64,000 nt of DNA from Diphasiastrum complanatum (GCA_029204225.1 CM055106.1:7846907-7910906); one strand, 5' to 3'; positions 1-11,424 are shown, counted from the first letter of the stretch. Notes: generated from the sequence alone by a model not told the origin. A program made the numbers and translations.

Positions 1-142
1 AATATTGAATACTTTAGATCAATAATTTCTGATTTTCCTAGTGACTCCCTACCTATTGAAGTCCCAAAACCGATTTGAATCGGCTGATCGAATCGGACCA
101 ATTCTTCCGCTTCAAACCGATTCTGATATATCCAAATCGTCA

Positions 143-415
143 AATAGGTCAAGTTGCAATATTTTTTGTTTTTTCTTGTATCCAGGCATAAATTTCAGGA
201 TTTAGATTCTGAAAATTAGGTTTTACATTGTACATTAAGCATAAGTAATGTTTCATGTTTAATTCGTTCGGTTCAAACCAGTTCGTATTGCCAATTTGGA
301 AACCGAATTGGCAAATTGGTGAAGTTGCAAAATAATTTAATTTTCCTTGTATCCAAGCATGAGTTTCAACATTCAAATTCTAGAAATTAGGTTGTACAAT
401 ATACATTAAGCATTA
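143..415. repeat. Imperfect tandem repeat, two units about 168 bp apart
   Basis: The segment at about 143-247 recurs in diverged form at about 311-415. Shared landmarks are 'tcaagttgcaa' or 'tgaagttgcaa', 'cttgtatcca.gcat' and 'acattaagcat'. No gene is seen in positions 1-480. Short motifs such as 'aaccgatt' and 'gaatcgg' recur here and near 7.2 kb. Confidence 0.6.
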
Positions 416-524
416 AAGTAACAAGATTCAAGATTTCAGTTCCATTCTAAATTCTGAATTATATTCAAGTCTCAACAATGACACTATCTGTTAGAATCCC
501 CATCGTCGTTGCTAAACCACAAAG

Positions 525-1121
525 GCGTTCACATGGTGGCAGGATCTGAAGGAAAGGGCCGGTGCCCCTTCCACTTGGGATGCCTTTCAAGAAGCCTTTA
601 AAACGGCTTTTCTTCCGGTATTGGATGACTTTGAGCATTGGCGGCGTTATGCCACCGTGCAGATGGGTACTAGGCCGTTAGATGCCTATATCCAAGAATT
701 CCAAGAGATTTTGCCCCAATTCGCTTCGCGAATCGAACCTATCCTATTAAAATTACATTTCATATTGGGGTTTCCGAAAGAATTTCAGCTAGAAGTGCGG
801 CGTAACCACCCGCAGACTATCGAAGATATTGTTCGCTTTGCAAAAATCTTCGATGACGCCCATTTTGACTCCCGCAAGGAGCAAAGTTTGCCCAAGCCTG
901 ATCAAAAAGAAAAGATATTTTTAAAGAAGCGGGGCAGAGACAAGACGGAAACTGGTTCTCAGGGCGGGAAAGAGCAAATCCAGTTGGATCGCCAGATTAT
1001 GACAAGGCGAGAACCGGCGGCTTGTGCTTCTCCTACATGGAGTTGGGGCATCTTTCAAAAGATCGCCCAAAGAAAAAGTAAAAGAAATCTGGCAGGCAAC
1101 CTAAATCTTTTAAAGCGCTAG
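525..1121 (+). pseudogene. Gypsy gag (capsid domain with dead zinc knuckle)
   Basis: The open frame holds a retrotransposon gag capsid domain. It has a WW pair near the start, then an SxWxxF-like helix, then 'FEHWRRY' and 'PLDAYIQEFQEI' with the aromatic and acidic spacing of the family. The frame is open upstream of the first ATG at 621, so the true start lies before 525 and is lost. In another frame near 1023-1080 a degenerate zinc knuckle reads CFSYxxxGHxxxxR: two of the expected cysteines are replaced (by Tyr and Arg). RNA packaging by this copy is therefore unlikely. Confidence 0.7.
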
Positions 1122-1204
1122 GTAATTCTAGTATTTCTTTTGTTGACTTATCCTTTAAGCATGGCACTAGTTGTGAGAATTGTTGCTTTAATATAGTTGA
1201 TCGT

Positions 1205-1681
1205 ATGAATGGAATCGTAGGATGCCAAGCTTTGACTGTTCTTTTTGATGATGGTTCCACACATAACTTTATAAATGCTAAACTGGTGCAGGAGCTCAAG
1301 GTGGCTACCGCGCCAAGTAATCACTCGTATGTGGTGAAAATGGCGTCGGGGGAAGATCGGCAAGCTTGGGACCAGCTTGTTCCTCAATTGCCGATTAAGA
1401 TTCAAGATTATGTTGAACCGCTAGATATTCATATAATGAATTTGGATAGCATAGACATAATCTTAGGAAAAGAATGGTTTTACTCTAAAAATGAGTCTTT
1501 AAGAAAGGATTATGTTACACATAGTATTTCCTTTTTCCATAAGGGCTTGTTGGTTGAGCTAAAAGGCAATGTAAATAGACCTTTTGATCCTATGGTTTCT
1601 GCTTTAGAAGTTGTTGAATATTTGAAAGATTCTAGTAATAAAGTTTATCTTTGTCTTTTGAAAGATGAAATTTGTGGATGA
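1205..1681 (+). pseudogene. Gypsy aspartic protease
   Basis: The frame contains 'VLFDDGSTHNFI', the active-site loop of the retropepsin family seen in plant gypsy elements, and further on 'IDIILGKEWF', matching the usual 'DxILGxxWL' segment. The loop reads DDGS where family members usually have DSGS or DSGA. The frame ends at a stop before the linker to RT. This domain would normally mature the Gag-Pol polyprotein. Confidence 0.7.
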
Positions 1682-1751
1682 CCATGCAGTCCAGAGTCTA
1701 AATATTGATTTATCACATTGCCTTTGCATGTGCCTTTAAATAATCCCTTAA

Positions 1752-2815
1752 GTGTTAATTCACCTAAAGGAAGAATATTTAACAAACTTAGGCAAGAGTA
1801 TAGCGAAGTTTTTCCTTAAAAACTCCCTGATGGCCTACCTCCCCAAAGGAGTGTTAACTAACAGATTGAGTTGCTTCTTAGAAGCCAACCTGTATCTCTT
1901 TTTCCATACAGGGTTAGCATCAAGGAAGAGGATAAATTCTCTAGGCAGTTACAAGAACTCCTTAGGATGGGCCATATTCGGCCTAGTAAGTCCCCTTGGG
2001 GAGCACCAATCTTTTTAGTTAATAAAAAGGATGGTGGCACACGTTTGTGTGGTGACTTTAAAAAGTTAAATGATTTAACCATCAAGAACAAATATCCCTT
2101 ACCTAGGATGGATGATCTTATGGATCGTCTGAATGGAGCTAAGTATTTCTCCAAGATTGATCTTAGATCAGGTTACCATCCGATAAGGATTAGGAACAAA
2201 GACCTTCCTTAGACTGGATTTCGATCCAGATATGGCCATTATGGGTTTTTAGTTTTACCTTTTGGACTCACGAATGCACCTGCCACTTTCGAGCAGATGA
2301 TGAACGATATTCTTCGTCCACGTTTGAGAAAGTTTTGGTGTATTTGGACGACATATTAATTTATAGTCGGGACCCTTGAGGAGCATGAAGAGCATCTTCG
2401 TATTGTCTCGGATCTTCTTAGACAAGAAAAGCTCTATGTTAAGGAGTCGAAATGTGAGTTCTTCCAAACTAAACTCAAATACCTGGGCCATGTCATACCT
2501 TTTGGACTCACGAATGCACCTGCCACTTTCGAGCAGATGATGAACGATATTCTTCGTCCACGTTTGAGAAAGTTTTGGTGTATTTGGACGACATATTAAT
2601 TTATAGTCGGGACCCTTGAGGAGCATGAAGAGCATCTTCGTATTGTCTCGGATCTTCTTAGACAAGAAAAGCTCTATGTTAAGGAGTCAAAATGTGAGTT
2701 CTTCCAAACTAAACTCAAATACCTGGGCCATGTCATATCTAATAAAGGTCTTGAAATCGATTATGAAAAAGTCCGTTAGGTACGAGAATGGTCGAGACCT
2801 CAGAAAATTCGTGAT
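1752..2815 (+). pseudogene. Gypsy reverse transcriptase, frameshifted and internally duplicated
   Basis: The N-terminal fingers and palm are in frame at 1871-2212 ('[17 protein letters not shown]', 'GDFKKLND', '[10 protein letters not shown]', '[11 protein letters not shown]'). A stop follows, then '[12 protein letters not shown]' and, after a one-base frame change, the catalytic '[12 protein letters not shown]'. A second frame change precedes 'EEHEEHLRIV'. The block holding the YLDD box is present twice in tandem (2257-2736). The enzyme would copy element RNA into cDNA; this copy is inactive. Confidence 0.8.
2257..2736 (+). repeat. 240-bp in-phase tandem duplication inside RT
   Basis: Positions 2257-2496 are repeated at 2497-2736 with one noticed difference (tcgaaatg versus tcaaaatg). 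The unit is 80 codons and covers the RT palm from 'PFGLTNAP' through the YLDD box to 'YLGHVI'. Both units carry the same two frame changes. Confidence 0.95.
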
Positions 2816-3400
2816 GTGAAATCTTTTTTGGGCTTCACAGGATTTTTTCACAGGTTCATTTTGGACTATGCCTTAATAGCATTGCCCTTAACGAACGTTC
2901 TTAAGGGGGTAAAGAAAAAATGTAGCCGCAGAAAAAGTCCATTGATAACATGGACTGATGAAATGAATGAGAGTTTTGAGACTCTCAAGAACTGTGTTTC
3001 TACGGCTCCAATTTTACACATTGTCGATCCTAACCGACCCTTTGTGATTAATACGGATGCTAGCGACTTTGTTGGAGGAGCGGTCCTTTATCAGGTAGAC
3101 CAGTTGCTTTTAAAAGCAAGAAGCCTCAGACGAGGTATTCTACGTATGAGAAGGAGCTTTTTGCAGTCATTCACGCGTTAAAAATCTGGAGGCATTATCT
3201 TTATGGTGCCAGATTTACGGTGATGACCAATCACCAATCCCTTAAGTATATTTGAAATGCCAAGGACCTTCGTGGCCATAAGGCTAGATGGTCATAACTC
3301 ATTCAGTAGTTTGTGTTCGACATTAAGTATCGTAAAGGTACGTCAAACTATGTTGTCGATGCCTTGAGTCGGATTGGAGAGATTAATCAGTTATGCTTTG
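2816..3400 (+). pseudogene. Gypsy RNase H
   Basis: Directly after RT the frame reads 'FLGFTGFFHRFI' (the connection region), then 'PFVINTDASDF', the first catalytic Asp region of gypsy RNase H. Near 3200 a shifted frame gives 'LYGARFTVMTNHQSLKY', and near 3320 'IKYRKGTSNYVVDALSR', the canonical end of the domain. Several stops and frame changes interrupt it. Confidence 0.8.
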
Positions 3401-3563
3401 TTGAGATCCCATCTAATTTGTATCTTTCACTTCGGGATCTTTGTCGAACCGATAGGTTTTTCGGTCGCATCTGGCCAGATGTCCTGACAGGAAATTCTAG
3501 ACCTAGTGATGACCTTGGGATGCAAGATCCCAAGCAATCCCGAAATGATAAAATACTTGAAGA

Positions 3564-4180
3564 CTATTCCATAAGGAATGGTCTGCTTTTTCGGAAGGGA
3601 AGGTTTGCGTGCCGATTAGGGAGGACTTGCGGGCCCAAATCTTGCAGCAGTGTCATGACAACCCTTGTGCTGGTCACCCAGGCATACAGAGGACACTTGA
3701 CCTTGTTAGGCAGAATTTCTTTTGGCCTCAGATGAAAGGTCATGTTGAGGCATACGTTCAAGGTTGTGAACAATGCCAGCAAAATAAAGCAAAAAGACTC
3801 AAAGTTGCGGTTCAAAATATTTCAGTGATTGGACTCCCTAAAACTTGGAGTGATCACGATACCATTTGGGTGGTGGTTGACAAGCTAACCAAGATGGCGC
3901 AATTTATACCAACTAAATTAACTGTCAAGGCATCTGAACTAGCCCAACTTCTCGTTGAAAGGTTGTTCAAATTGTATTTGAAAAACCTTAGTCTTAGTTC
4001 TTCGGATCATCTAGAATTTGATGGGCAGACAGAACGTGTCAACCAAATGTTGGAAGATATGCTGAGAGCATATGTTTCTCACCGACAGTCTGATTGGGAA
4101 AATATCTCCCAATGGTTGAGTTTGCGCACAATAGTGCCAAGCATTCTGCCACTGGATTCAGTTCTTTTATGCTGATGTAT
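3564..4180 (+). pseudogene. Gypsy integrase with core deletion
   Basis: The zinc-binding N-terminus is visible as 'HDNPCAGHPGIQRTL' followed by 'CEQCQQNKA' (HHCC pattern). The core continues with 'VVVDKLTKMAQFIPT', then jumps to 'EFDGQTERVNQMLEDMLR'. The stretch with the second catalytic Asp (normally around an SDRG motif) is missing, which points to an internal deletion near 3990-4010. Integrase would insert the cDNA into the host genome; this copy cannot. Confidence 0.75.
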
Positions 4181-6088
4181 GGCTTTCAGCCGCGTTCTCC
4201 AGTTTCGGTCCCACTCAAAGGTCTCAAGGTGTAAGCTACAGTAGATTTCCTGCAAGAAATGCTACTAGTGGCCAAGGAAAGCATGAAAATCGCTTAGGAT
4301 AGAGCTCAGTTTTATGCTAACCATTATAGCGGACTTATAAGGTTGTAAAGAAAACAACCCAATCGCTTATCAACTAGATCTTCCGATTGGGGTTGGGATC
4401 ATCCTGTTTTCCATGTAAGTCGTTTAAAGGAACGACTTAGTAGGAAGGATTCCCTAATTCCGGAAGGTGAACTGGTTGAGTTAGAGAATCTGTCTACCTT
4501 TGTTCCTAGCGTACCTGAAAAAGTGGTTGACGTTCGTCGTCACCAATTGAAAAACCGTTTGGTTTCTGAATTTCTTGTACGTTGGAAAGGCGTCGCTTCT
4601 TTGCATCACTCCATCCATCAGAAATGATGGAGCACCCATACCTAGTCCACGACTTCCTACAGTTTCGGTGTGATTAAAGATTTAGGAGGAATGAAAAACA
4701 AGGCAATAATTTACAAATATAAGTTGCAACAATCACGATTCACCACTCACCTAGCTCTTTACTCACTTCATCTCTCTTTTGACGCAACTCTCTAGTCCTT
4801 AACAACTCCATGCTAGGCTCTCCACTCTGAACCGATCCTAGAAAGAGCTAACATCCCCACTTCCCATGCAAGTTTTTGTGCTAAGTGGAAGGGCAGGTCA
4901 CATGCATAGAAGAGCCTCTTGATAGCAATGGGGGCAAGGTCCGTGTTCTCATGCTTCTATGATGATGCATAAAAGTCCCTGCCTCTGGGATGGACATGTA
5001 CCCTAAACCTCATCTCGGTGGTGAACCGATTGCATTGCACATGCATGCGCTGGTCCCTCACTCTCACCCTCAACATCCAATGGTTGGGCGATAAGTTGAG
5101 GAAGAGGGAATAGTGCCAAGCATTCTGCCACCGGATTCAGTTCTTTTATGCTGATGTATGGCTTTCAGCCGCGTTCTCCAATTTTGGTCGGACTCAAAGG
5201 TCTCAAGGTGTAAGCTACAGTAGATTTCCTGCAAGAAATGCTGCCAGTGGCCAAGGAAAGCATGAAAATCGCTTAGGATAGAGCTCAGTTTTAGGCTAAC
5301 CATTATAGCAGACCTTATAAGGTTGTAAAGAAAACAACCCGATCGCTTATCAACTAGATCTTCCGATTGGGGTTGGGGTCATCCTGTTTTCCATGTAAGT
5401 TGTTAAAAGGAACGACTTAGTAGGAAGGATTCCCTAATTCCGGAAGGTGAACTGGTTGAGTTAGAGAATCTGTCTACCTTTGTTCCTAACGTACCTGAAA
5501 AAGTGGTTGACGTTCGTCGTCACCAATTGAAAAAATGTTTGGTTTCTGAATTTCTTGTACGTTGGAAAGGCGTCGCTTCTTTGCATCACTCCATCCATCA
5601 GAAATGATAGAGCACCCATACCTAGTCCACGACTTCCTACAGTTTCGGTGTGATTAAAGATTCAGAAGGAATGAAAAACAAGGCAATAATTTACAAATAT
5701 AAGTTGCAACAATCACGATTCACCACTCACCTAGCTCTCTACTCACTTCATCTCCCTTTTGACGCAACTCTCTAGTCCTCAACAACTCCATGCTAGGCTC
5801 TCCACTCTGAACCGATCCTAGAAAGAGCTAACATCCCCACTTCCCATGCAAGTTTTTGTGCTAAGTGGAAGGGCAGGTCACATGCATAGAAGAGCCTCTT
5901 GATAGCAATGGGGGCAAGGTCCGTGTTCTCATGCTTATATGATGATGCATAAAAGTCCCTGCCTCTGGGATGGACATGTACCCTGAACTTCATCTCGATG
6001 GTGAACCGATTGCGTTGCACATGCATGCCCTGGTCCCTCACTCTCACCCTCAACATCCAATGGTTGGGCGATAAGCTGAGGAAGAGGG
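4131..6088. repeat. 979-bp tandem duplication spanning the gypsy 3' end
   Basis: Unit 1 (about 4131-5109) recurs as unit 2 (about 5110-6088) with a few substitutions and a one-base insertion. Each unit holds the end of integrase, the chromodomain-like segment and about 470 bp of unassigned DNA. The second chromodomain copy lies at about 5350-5605. The junction is 'gaagaggga' followed by 'atagtgccaag'. Confidence 0.9.
4370..4625 (+). pseudogene. Integrase C-terminus and chromodomain-like segment, copy 1
   Basis: In shifted frames the sequence reads 'HPVFHVSRLK', the usual end of the gypsy integrase C-terminal fold, followed by 'EKVVDVRRHQLKNR' and 'SEFLVRWKG', typical of chromovirus chromodomains. 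Chromodomains steer integration to particular chromatin. Stops interrupt it and the end (usually an ATWE-like motif) is not clear. Confidence 0.65.
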
Positions 6089-6317
6089 CATGACATGTGG
6101 GATGGCCTCTAAAGCCTGTGATGTGGGACGAGGCCCTAAAGATCTTGTTCACAATGGACATCATGATTCCGCATTCAGGAATCAGGAATCAAGATTCACA
6201 ATGCATAATGGCAAAGTGCCAATTTCCAAAGGCAAATTGTTAATGAGCAATCAATGATCATTTTTACATATACATAACAACTTATGATGAAAGTTAAAGC
6301 AAAACATTCCAATTTCG
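6089..6317. other. No gene recognised
   Basis: This is unique sequence after the tandem duplication, containing 'gattccgcattcaggaatcaggaatcaagattc'-like short iterations. The minus frame at 5793-6164 is open for 123 codons across the duplicated unit but matches nothing I know. Confidence 0.3.
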
Positions 6318-6583
6318 CCTGCATGTGCAACACAGGGTGGATCCACAATAGTTGTTGCATCACCACCAAGTCGCCAATAATATCTCGTGGCGCCTGTGTG
6401 CAAGCAGCTATGTCGTAGCCACGCACTCCCAAGCAAACATACCAACTGCACCTGCATGTGCAGCACAAGGTGGACCACTACATTGGTTGCATACCTACCA
6501 GGTCTCGCCAATGCAATATCTTGTGGTGCCTGTGTGCAAGCAACTATGTCATAGCCACACCTATGTGCTCGAAACCACAAAGG
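6318..6583. repeat. Imperfect tandem repeat, period about 133 bp
   Basis: 'cctgcatgtgcaacac' at 6318 recurs as 'cctgcatgtgcagcac' at 6451. The following text, including 'tgcctgtgtgcaag' and 'atgtc.tagcca', is repeated in the same order. Several overlapping short ORFs here are by-products of the repeat. Confidence 0.7.
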
Positions 6584-6611
6584 AGTGAGCTGCCACATCC
6601 TGCAGCAATCG

Positions 6612-7697
6612 TCACATGTTCTCAAGCAGAATCTCTTGCCCTCACCATGATCTCGAATCCCGATTCTATATACCCTCAAATCCTAAGTTCTAAATTCCAA
6701 GTCCTAAGTTCTACCATAGAATCCTACTTTTACTATCCCATCTATAGCCCTTGCTCTCTCTAAACTCTATCCATAATCCACGCCTCTATACCACCTAGCC
6801 CTGAGACTCAACTTTCAAATTTCAAAAATCAAATTTACAAAAAGTCTATCCCAACTAACTTCTAACTTCTAAGTAAATTCTAACTTCGAAGTTCTAAAAC
6901 TTCTAACACTAGCTATTTACTTCTAAGCTCTAACTACATACTAACTAACCATCTTTTTTCACCCATTCACTCCTCTCACCACTCTCCTTAAACTATCTCT
7001 CATCATTCACACTCTCACTAAATCCACAATGCACGCTCTCTCTCCCTTATCAATCATGATTCCACTTTCCAGGTTCCCTCTTCTTCTCAAGAGTAGCTTC
7101 ACTCTCAAGCTACTGATGATTCTCTCCCCTAAATCCACACTTTCCAAGTTCCCTCTTCTTCTCAAGAGCAAAACCCACGCTTCCCTGTCAGGCTACTGAT
7201 GGAATGAACCTTGTTGTGAAATTCCCTAGAACTGATTCGGATCCCCAGCCGATTCGAATCGGCCGATTCCAATTCAGTTCAAAAATGCCTTTGCCTCAAA
7301 TGGGAGATTCGTGCAACTTTAAGTCACATGTTCCCAAGCGGGATCTCTTGCCTTCACCATGATTTCAAATCTCAATTCTATATACTCTAAACCCTAAGTT
7401 CTAGGTTCTAAGTCCTAAGTTCTAACCTAGACTCCTACTTTTATTATCCCATCTGTGACCCCTTGCTCTCTCCATACTCTATCCATATTAATAATCCACC
7501 CCTCTACTATCTAGCCCTAAGACTCAACTTTCAAGTTTCAAAAATCAAATTTACAAAAGGTCTATCCGAACTAACTTCTAACTTCTAACTACATTCTAAC
7601 TTCAAAGTTCTAAACTTTCTAAAACTAACTACTAACTTCTAAGCTCTAACTACAAACTAACTATCCATCTTTTTTCACCCATTCATTCCTCTCCACA
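6612..7697. repeat. Two diverged direct repeats of about 360 bp
   Basis: About 6612-6978 matches about 7326-7697 (offset about 711 bp). Shared landmarks are 'cacatgttc', 'ctaagttcta' iterations, 'gactcaactttcaa.tttcaaaaatcaaattt' and 'accatcttttttcaccc'. The spacer contains a smaller repeat of 'gttccctcttcttctcaagag'-like text around 7070-7170. There are no TG/CA ends, PBS or PPT, so this is not shown to be an LTR pair. Confidence 0.7.
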
Positions 7698-9409
7698 TTT
7701 ATTTCATTTTTAGGTTTTCAACATAATTAACAATGTGCTGAACTTAAATCAAATAGCAAGTCCTACAAGGATGACTGCCCACGGAGTCTCCTACAAAGAA
7801 CTCTCCGATTTCCAAGAAATCAAATCATTACCTAAAGCCTAAAGGAGAGCAGGCAATGTCCATTTAAATCCCAACAAGCAATCAAACAGAATTCCAAAAG
7901 TTTCCTTGTAACGACAATTTTGAGCATTCAATTGTCATGCTATCAGATGTGCTGGCACAAAAACTATCATCCCAAAATTCAGCACAGCTCTAGCAGGTAT
8001 ATGACAAAGGCAACGTGTAGTTTCTACATATCTGCCAATTGTTCACATTCATGTCAAAAAACACATCCATATTTACTAGTTATCTAATGTTTAAAGTGCA
8101 CTCTTCTGTCTTCCAGAGTGTGCTGCACAGACAGTAAGTGCGGCTTGAAAGAGGACCCTTTGAAAAAATAAGTTTACAAGGAACAAAAAATTTCAGCCTT
8201 CATCTGACAAGTCTTTCTTGAAGGTTTTGCTACATATACTAGAGATCTTAGAATTCTGTCGCACCTACAGTCATATGAAACAGTTAGTTGAATGGTCCTG
8301 ATTTTCAGTTTCAGTTACTGCTAACTGAATTTGTGTTATGTTGAGGCGCAGTTTAACCGGTTTGTACAACATCCTTTGAAGTTTATGCATCCGGATGCTG
8401 GGGGCAGCAAGGAGGTGTCAGTCCCCCCCCCCGCCCCTCTCCCATTGGCTTACGGGTTGGAGTGTAAGCTAAGGGCTGAGATATACCGGTGCCTTATATG
8501 GGGCACACCATTTCATTTACAATAACTGAAACTGAGACATTCAACGGTAAGTGGGGCACCAAATCATACTTAATAATAGCTGCTTCCCCTTAAGGTGTGC
8601 TTAACTAAGTTGAACTAGTAGACAGTGGCGTGCCCGTGTCTGAGGGCAGACACCTGAGCCCTCATTTCTGCAGCGTAAGAATCACTCCAAAGAAATTTGG
8701 AAGGAAACATGTCAACATTTTATTGCAATAAGTCCATAAAGCCCTTTTTGCAAGAAAAGCAAAGCCTTTTATGGACGTAAAGTCCTTTCGGCCAAAAAAA
8801 ACCCACGGGCTGTATCAGCGTGAAGCCCTTTGAGGCCAAAAACGCTCGGCTTTCTGAACAGCAGGGCGATTTTGCCACATAAACCCAGCAAGAAACTTTA
8901 AAACAGGCACACATTTAGGAAAGAGTGCAGACCATTTGCAGAGTAGACGAGAGCAACTTTCCCCTGAAATTTAAACAGAATAATCTATCTGGAACACAAA
9001 AACCTTCCCGTACCTACAATACGGCCTGTGTGAACACGCTTCAGCTACTTTTTAATACAGATCAAAACATGATGATAAAACTATATCTCTGTTGTTCCAT
9101 CAGCCGCAGCAGCAGAAAACCAGATATACCTTGTTGCAAATTCTGACCTCGTCAACGGAATTTCATTTATTTGAACCCTAGCTGCAGGCACGATGAGCAT
9201 AGATTTGCATGAAATGGCAAACATTTTCGAGCATTAAAGGCTGCAATGGTGTTGAGCAAACAGTAGTAGGACAAACATTTGGCGTCCTTTTGGCATCTGG
9301 AGACCAAAGAGAAGACGAGCGGCATTAGAGACATGAGGTATGTGTGGAAGGCAAGAGGCTGAGGGGAGCAGGGAGGGAAGAAAAAGACGTAACCGATGAT
9401 AGATGAGAG

Positions 9410-9411
<2 letters not shown>
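7698..9411. other. Intergenic stretch without a recognised gene
   Basis: I found no conserved coding segment on either strand. There is a C-run near 8425 and a run of 'aaagcc.ttt' words around 8735-8860. Open frames here are under 75 codons and carry no known motif. Confidence 0.3.

Positions 9412-9450
<39 letters not shown>
9412..9450. repeat. C-run plus (TC)15 microsatellite
   Basis: Nine C residues are followed by fifteen TC units ending at 9450. Short open frames that read as Arg-Glu or Ser-Leu repeats here are artefacts of the repeat. Confidence 0.95.
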
Positions 9451-9453
<3 letters not shown>

Positions 9454-10215
9454 CAACAAGAAAGCGAAATGAAAGATAATCATTACAAAATTCAACGAAA
9501 GGGTTACACACTCAATTTGTTCTCGGTATAAAAGGGTTTCTAGGCTTTGTTTTGCTGTTGTATTGTTAGGGTTTGGAGGTTTTGAGAACTATGCAAGGGA
9601 GGGGACCCCACTGAAGAGTTAAGCAAGTCAATAGTTGGTGGGGTAGGAGCATATCATGATCTTTTCATGATCATATAGTGGGAGTAATGTATTCCAATCA
9701 TATACCCACATAGCAACATATTCTCAATCATGACTAAGGTCTCTAGTAGGGCCCTACTCTCATCCAACGATTGGGAATGTTTTATGATTATGCATGCCAA
9801 TTGTTGGATCCAATGGTTGGGAATTGTTGGATGAGAGTGAGGCTTTGCTTACACCCACAATCATTTTTGGGAACATACCTACCCTGAGTCTCGTTTGGAA
9901 GTTTGGAATTATGATGCTCCTAGTTAAATGTATTATTGATAATTGACCAAACAAGTTTAGAAGCGAATTATTATTCCAATAGTCCCCCCTCAGGTGCAAT
10001 TAGAGTGTTTTCACACGCAATGAGGGCCAATAGTGATGTTGAGTCATACTTACTCCCCTCATCAACTCCTTCCATCGCCCCCCATTTCAAACACAAACTT
10101 CTCTGGGAGACCTGTGTTCTATGGCCTCTATTCTATACAAACTATAGGGATGTTCTCCCGCCTAAAAAGTTTAAATCTAAAGGACTCCTAAAACATAAGG
10201 GACCTAGTGCATGTC
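9451..10215. other. Unassigned DNA with a TATA-like word
   Basis: TATAAAAG lies at 9527-9534, followed by 'ttagggttt', a word common in plant 5' leaders. No open frame of note follows, so a promoter here is only a possibility. The rest, up to the copia insertion site, shows no recognised gene. Confidence 0.25.
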
Positions 10216-10220
10216 GAGAC

Positions 10221-10827
10221 TGTCGGAAATCAGTGGGTTGTGCGGAAGCTGGGAGCGAGCTAGATGAGTGGATCGGAAATGCAACAGTTAGCTGCAAAAT
10301 AGTTCAAACGATGGAATCAAACAAATGCGCAATGACCAATAATATCAATAGGACAAATCGCACTCTGATTATTATCAACAAATGAGTACAATTACTTCAG
10401 CTTGTTGTGCATGATAACGCTGATACAGATTGATCTCATTGATAGATTACAATTATCTGAAGAAGTTTTCTGATGAAGATTCTAAGTTTGATATACTTAA
10501 AATATCTAGAACGGAATTTCCTACATTTATTACAACCGCCTTAATGCCATGATAAATGCATGTACAAAGTAGACAGACTTCCAACGCGAAGTCGTTTGAT
10601 CGACATTATCGAAAAATTACATAGGGTCAGATTTTATACAAAGGATCGAAAAATATACACTGTGTCATAAATATGTTGAGGGTCGGATTTCCCTTTGGTC
10701 GGAAATTTTAGACCCGATTTGATCCAGGGTCAAAAAAATCTCTACTACCAAAATTCGAGCCTTCTAATTTCAACTTTCAGGATGTTCATTAACAAAAAGA
10801 TTTGAGACTGAGCATTGAAATCCAACA
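10221..10827 (-). repeat. Copia 3' LTR (607 bp)
   Basis: It begins TGTCGGAAATCAG and ends ATCCAACA on the plus strand, and matches the LTR at 14016-14632 with scattered substitutions and small indels. It is the downstream LTR because the element reads on the minus strand. Confidence 0.92.
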
Positions 10828-10837
10828 CTCCCCCTTA
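10828..10837 (-). promoter_or_regulatory. Polypurine tract of the copia element
   Basis: The minus strand reads AAGGGGGAG immediately upstream of the LTR start TGTTGG. This is the expected position and composition of the plus-strand primer. Confidence 0.8.
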
Positions 10838-11001
10838 ATGTGGATCCTGAAAAGTTTTGATCTTCAGATTGCCTTTGTGAAGTAATCTGCTACCATTGAT
10901 TTTGTCCTACAGTAGACTAGTGATACCTCCTTGCTTTGCACTTTCTCTCTTAAATAATGATACCTGATTTTGATATGCTTGCTTTGTGAATGAAATCTTG
11001 G

Positions 11002-11004
<3 letters not shown>

Positions 11005-11093
<89 letters not shown>
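11005..11093. repeat. (GA)44 microsatellite inside the copia RNase H
   Basis: About 89 bp of pure GA on the plus strand (CT on the element's coding strand) interrupts the RNase H frame. It sits where the related fragment at 32.5 kb has only 'tctctaaatcc', so a short CT seed appears to have expanded. Confidence 0.9.
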
Positions 11094-11094
<1 letters not shown>

Positions 11095-11136
11095 AATGGT
11101 GCTTTGATTGTCATAGAAAATGGTTGTTGGATGTGA

Positions 11137-11424
11137 CTATGCAAGGTCGATTTCTGCTAACATGTGCCTCAGCCAAATTGCCTCCTTAGTAGCATTTGTG
11201 GCAACAACATATTTTGATTCGGTTGATGATAACGCTACTGAGGTCTGCTTTCGGCTGTTCCAAGAAATTGGGCCTTGACTGTATAAAAATACAAATCTAG
11301 AAGTTGATCTTATGGTATCAACGTCCCCTGCCCAATCTACATCTGTGTATCCTTCTAGAATATTGGCAGATTGGTTGCCTCCATAGCATATGCTGAGATG
11401 TTTGGTTGCTTGGATGTACTTCAT
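11137..11424 (-). pseudogene. Copia RNase H
   Basis: The frame shows 'YTDVDWAGDVDTIRSTS' (catalytic Asp region), 'SWNSRKQTSVALSSTESKY' and 'EAIWLRHMLAEI', the standard block order of copia RNase H. The downstream end is separated from this frame by the GA/CT microsatellite. The block before it, 'KYIQATKHLSICYGG', matches the fragment at 32.2 kb closely, so both belong to one family. Confidence 0.85.

Larger units (their letters stand above)
525..4640 (+). mobile_element. Decayed Ty3/gypsy chromovirus-type LTR retrotransposon
   Basis: Domains appear in Ty3/gypsy order on the plus strand: gag (525-1121), aspartic protease (1205-1681), reverse transcriptase (about 1750-2815), RNase H (2816-3400), integrase (3564-4180), then an integrase C-terminus and chromodomain-like segment (about 4370-4600). 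That order with a C-terminal chromodomain marks the chromovirus branch of Metaviridae. Stops and frameshifts separate the domains, so the copy cannot encode an intact polyprotein. I could not define the LTRs, PBS or PPT. The 3' end is rearranged by a 979-bp tandem duplication, so the right boundary is approximate. Confidence 0.85.

Noticed and set aside
6612-7697. LTR pair of a short retroelement
   Set aside because: The repeats lack TG/CA ends, a PBS, a PPT and a target duplication, and the spacer is only about 350 bp.
9234-9452. Open frame starting with Arg-Glu repeats
   Set aside because: It is the TC microsatellite plus C-run read on the minus strand; no conserved motif follows.
10950-11144. 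Open frame encoding a Ser-Leu polymer
   Set aside because: It is the CT microsatellite read as protein, inside a dead RNase H.
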